Of a DNA stretch of 64,000 nucleotides, positions 62,330 through 64,000 are shown piece by piece. The notes beneath the pieces were generated by a model. That model searched no databases. It was given only the letters and a program-made list of their open reading frames with translations, and was not told the origin of the DNA. Positions within the stretch are counted from its first letter, which is position 1; each line of letters starts with the position of its first letter. Source of the DNA: Promethearchaeota archaeon (GTDB taxonomy: Archaea; Asgardarchaeota; Lokiarchaeia; Sigyniarchaeales; SOKP01). The stretch spans positions 62,001 to 126,000 of the forward strand of contig JAHLWP010000003.1 of NCBI GenBank assembly GCA_019057865.1, given 5' to 3'. The position numbers and the translations under genes are program-made.

Positions 62330-62363
62330 AAAAAGGTTAATTAGTTAATTATTTAACCTTTTT
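62330..62363 (-). terminator. Hairpin with T run downstream of the truncated surface protein gene
   Basis: AAAAAGGTTAA and TTAACCTTTTT pair over 11 bp with a 12-base loop. Read on the minus strand it ends in a T run, after the gene ending at 62504. The 269-bp gap holds this and the AT-rich promoter region of the MgtE operon. Confidence 0.5.
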
Positions 62364-62503
62364 CTTAATCTAAATATTTATTTAGCACTAACATGACCAT
62401 AAATTTATTCAAAATCTAAATAAATAATTTTTCATAAGAAAATCTTTTAATACAATTAGTCATACCTAAGAAAAAGAAAAAAAATTAATTAAATTCTAAG
62501 GAC

Positions 62504-63004
62504 TTATTTACGTTTCCTCTTGATTATTAGTGCTGAAATTATAATTATTCCTATTATAAAGATTAATACGTTATATCCTGGAATGATAGGCTCTTCTTCC
62601 GCTCCTACTGATATATAAGATATTGCGGATATTACTCCCCAAGGCCAAGCGGGAGTTTCAATTGTAAATGAGTTTGTACTGTAATTATAAATGATAGTAA
62701 CATAAAAGTCAGGAGGAACTTCGTCCCATTCTAATGTTCCACTCATATTATAGGCATAAAATCGGAGTTCAATATTATTAAGATCGATAGATGATGGAAG
62801 TGTCATTGTCATCGTTATATTGCCATCAATTAATGCATAATGAGTAATAAGTTGATCAAAATAAGCTAGTGGTGTACCCTCAGGTAGAGATACATTAACA
62901 GGATTCATTGACAAGAAATTATAGATATATTCTGGTGTAGCTCCTCCGATAGATACATCAAGTTCAACAGTGACAGTCATATCTGTTATGAAATCACTAT
63001 TCAT
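62504..63004 (-). CDS. Surface protein with IPGYN/transmembrane/basic C-terminal sorting signal, probably 5'-truncated
   Basis: The 166-residue product is Thr/Asn/Ser-rich with beta-type sequence, several N-x-S/T sites, and ends in PIIPGYN, a hydrophobic helix and KRKRK. This tripartite tail resembles archaeal CTERM sorting signals and fits the archaeosortase at 2087. There is no signal peptide. The frame stays open for 17 further codons upstream without a start codon, then meets a stop, so the 5' part seems lost or the gene is decayed. It could also start at the ATG at 63004 and be leaderless. Confidence 0.55.
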   Translation of the reverse strand: MNSDFITDMTVTVELDVSIGGATPEYIYNFLSMNPVNVSLPEGTPLAYFDQLITHYALIDGNITMTMTLPSSIDLNNIELRFYAYNMSGTLEWDEVPPDFYVTIIYNYSTNSFTIETPAWPWGVISAISYISVGAEEEPIIPGYNVLIFIIGIIIISALIIKRKRK

Positions 63005-63129
63005 GGTAAAAGAATTAGTACCAAAAGATAGTGCTCTGTAAAATTTAGGATAATTTTAATTTCGAAAAATTAAATAATCTGACTATAGTAGAATAACTTT
63101 ATTTATTATTATATTATTTCTTAGTATTA

Positions 63130-63834
63130 ATGAAATCTCGTCAATATGAGTCTAGGTTTAAAGCAGGAGAATTTTTGGCAGAATTTGTTAAAAACGAGGC
63201 TAAAGTTTTAAATAACCTTATTAATCAAGATTCAAATCATTTTTTTTGTTTTGCCATTCCTAATGGGGGAATTTCTGTAACAGAGGGTTTTTGCTCTAAA
63301 TTTAATATCAAATATGATATTTTAATCGTACGAAAAATTAAGATTCCTTATAATACGGAAGCAGGTTTTGGATCTGTTACCACTGATGGAACTATTTTAA
63401 TTAATGAACCTCTACTAAATCAATTAGGGCTTTCTGAAAAAGCAGTAGAAGATTCAATTGATTTAACAAAACAAGAGATTCAAGATAGGCTGAAATTTTA
63501 CAATAAAGAAGTAAATTTAGAAGAACTTTATAAGAACAATATTCAAAATAAATGTATTTTCATACTTGATGATGGATTAGCTTCAGGTTTTACAATGTTA
63601 GCAGCAATAAAAATGATAAAAAAATATAACCCTATTAAAATTTTTATAGTTGTACCAACTGCTCCTTTAAGAACAGTTAAAAGAGTTGTTAAGGAGGTAG
63701 ATGAGATCTTTTGCCCTAATATTCGAGATGTTATGTGGTTTGCTGTTGCTGATGCATACAAAAATTGGTATGATGTTCCTGAGAATGAAGTTATAGAAAT
63801 ATTAAATAATTCCCAGTATTACTCAAATTTTTAG
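63130..63834 (+). CDS. Phosphoribosyltransferase-family protein
   Basis: The 234-residue protein has the PRPP-binding motif in CIFILDDGLASGFTMLAAI (about 138-156), preceded by an N-terminal hood with FAIPNGGISVTEGF and a loop with TEAGFGSVTTDGT. Phosphoribosyltransferases of this kind act on bases or are used in salvage. The late motif VPTAPLRTVKRV is often seen in the stand-alone archaeal group. Substrate not known. ATG start after an AT-rich promoter region. Confidence 0.85.
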   Translation: MKSRQYESRFKAGEFLAEFVKNEAKVLNNLINQDSNHFFCFAIPNGGISVTEGFCSKFNIKYDILIVRKIKIPYNTEAGFGSVTTDGTILINEPLLNQLGLSEKAVEDSIDLTKQEIQDRLKFYNKEVNLEELYKNNIQNKCIFILDDGLASGFTMLAAIKMIKKYNPIKIFIVVPTAPLRTVKRVVKEVDEIFCPNIRDVMWFAVADAYKNWYDVPENEVIEILNNSQYYSNF

Positions 63835-64000
63835 CTCGTGATTAATTCAATATTAAAAATATTCCAGGCTATCTGACATTAATTTAAATTTGAAGTACTT
63901 AATTCGTATGATAGTAAAAGAAAAGTAAAAAAAAAAGAGAATCTTTATGAACTAATCAAATGGAACAAGATAGAGGCATGTGGGATATAAAATTCATCGC

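Noticed and set aside
63960..64000. Open frame from an ATG at 63960 to the window end
   Set aside because: Only 13 codons are visible and no strong ribosome site precedes it. It may be the beginning of a gene but cannot be supported here.
1..64000. RNA genes, CRISPR arrays and insertion sequences
   Set aside because: I found no GC-rich cloverleaf-like stretch in the gaps, no regularly spaced repeats and no transposase or integrase frame. A covariance-model search for tRNA and small RNA would be needed to exclude small ones.

Overview
This window is AT-rich, gene-dense and archaeal. It encodes a TATA-binding protein and two TFIIB-type factors, an archaeal-type phosphohexuloisomerase, an archaeosortase and an MtrH-family methyltransferase. 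It also carries many eukaryote-like genes: a complete ubiquitin cascade, Ras/Rab- and Arf-like small GTPases, longin-like domains fused to GTPases, a SET protein and a histone-deacetylase-like protein. That mix points to an Asgard archaeon, most likely of the Lokiarchaeia type. No rRNA, tRNA, CRISPR array or insertion sequence was seen.

Region by region: 1-3.2 kb holds a 5'-truncated Arf-like GTPase gene and a minus-strand cluster of membrane protein, archaeosortase and MtrH-like methyltransferase. 3.4-9.7 kb holds TBP, a cysteine-cluster protein, a macro-domain protein, a long PEP synthase and two small genes. 10-25.4 kb is the most interesting part. It contains a family of four heptahelical membrane proteins, three of which end in an eight-cysteine RING/FYVE-like zinc module. 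It also has two tandem Ras-like GTPases with a shared N-terminal domain, ubiquitin, a minus-strand operon (longin-GTPase, JAMM deubiquitinase, E1, E2), an 871-residue longin-GTPase-TPR-nitrilase fusion and a Rab-like GTPase. 25.6-42.8 kb is mostly metabolism and transport: DMT and GPH transporters, a PGAP2IP/Cwh43-like membrane protein with an EEP domain, a beta-keto acid cleavage enzyme, a divergent threonine-degradation pair (kbl/tdh), an HDAC-like protein and two luciferase-like flavin oxidoreductases. 42.9-49.7 kb carries two paralogous P-type ATPases around a DedA/VTT-like protein. 49.8-57.8 kb has two TFBs, an aldehyde:ferredoxin oxidoreductase and a GlcD/GlcF-like FAD plus Fe-S pair. 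57.9-64 kb has endonuclease IV, a SET protein, an operon with two MgtE halves, PhoU/TrkA-C and hxlB, a truncated surface protein and a phosphoribosyltransferase.

The strongest candidate for an undescribed system is the 10-25 kb region. Ubiquitin, E1, E2 and a JAMM protease are all present, but no soluble E3 is obvious. The flanking seven-helix proteins, predicted N-out/C-in, place a RING-like zinc module in the cytosol and share a conserved extracytoplasmic loop. I infer that they could be receptor-like membrane ubiquitin ligases or adaptors working with the neighbouring longin/GTPase proteins. A second theme is start codons: three clearly coding frames have no ATG, GTG or TTG at their 5' ends, yet each has a Shine-Dalgarno-like sequence 6-7 bases before an in-frame ATT.
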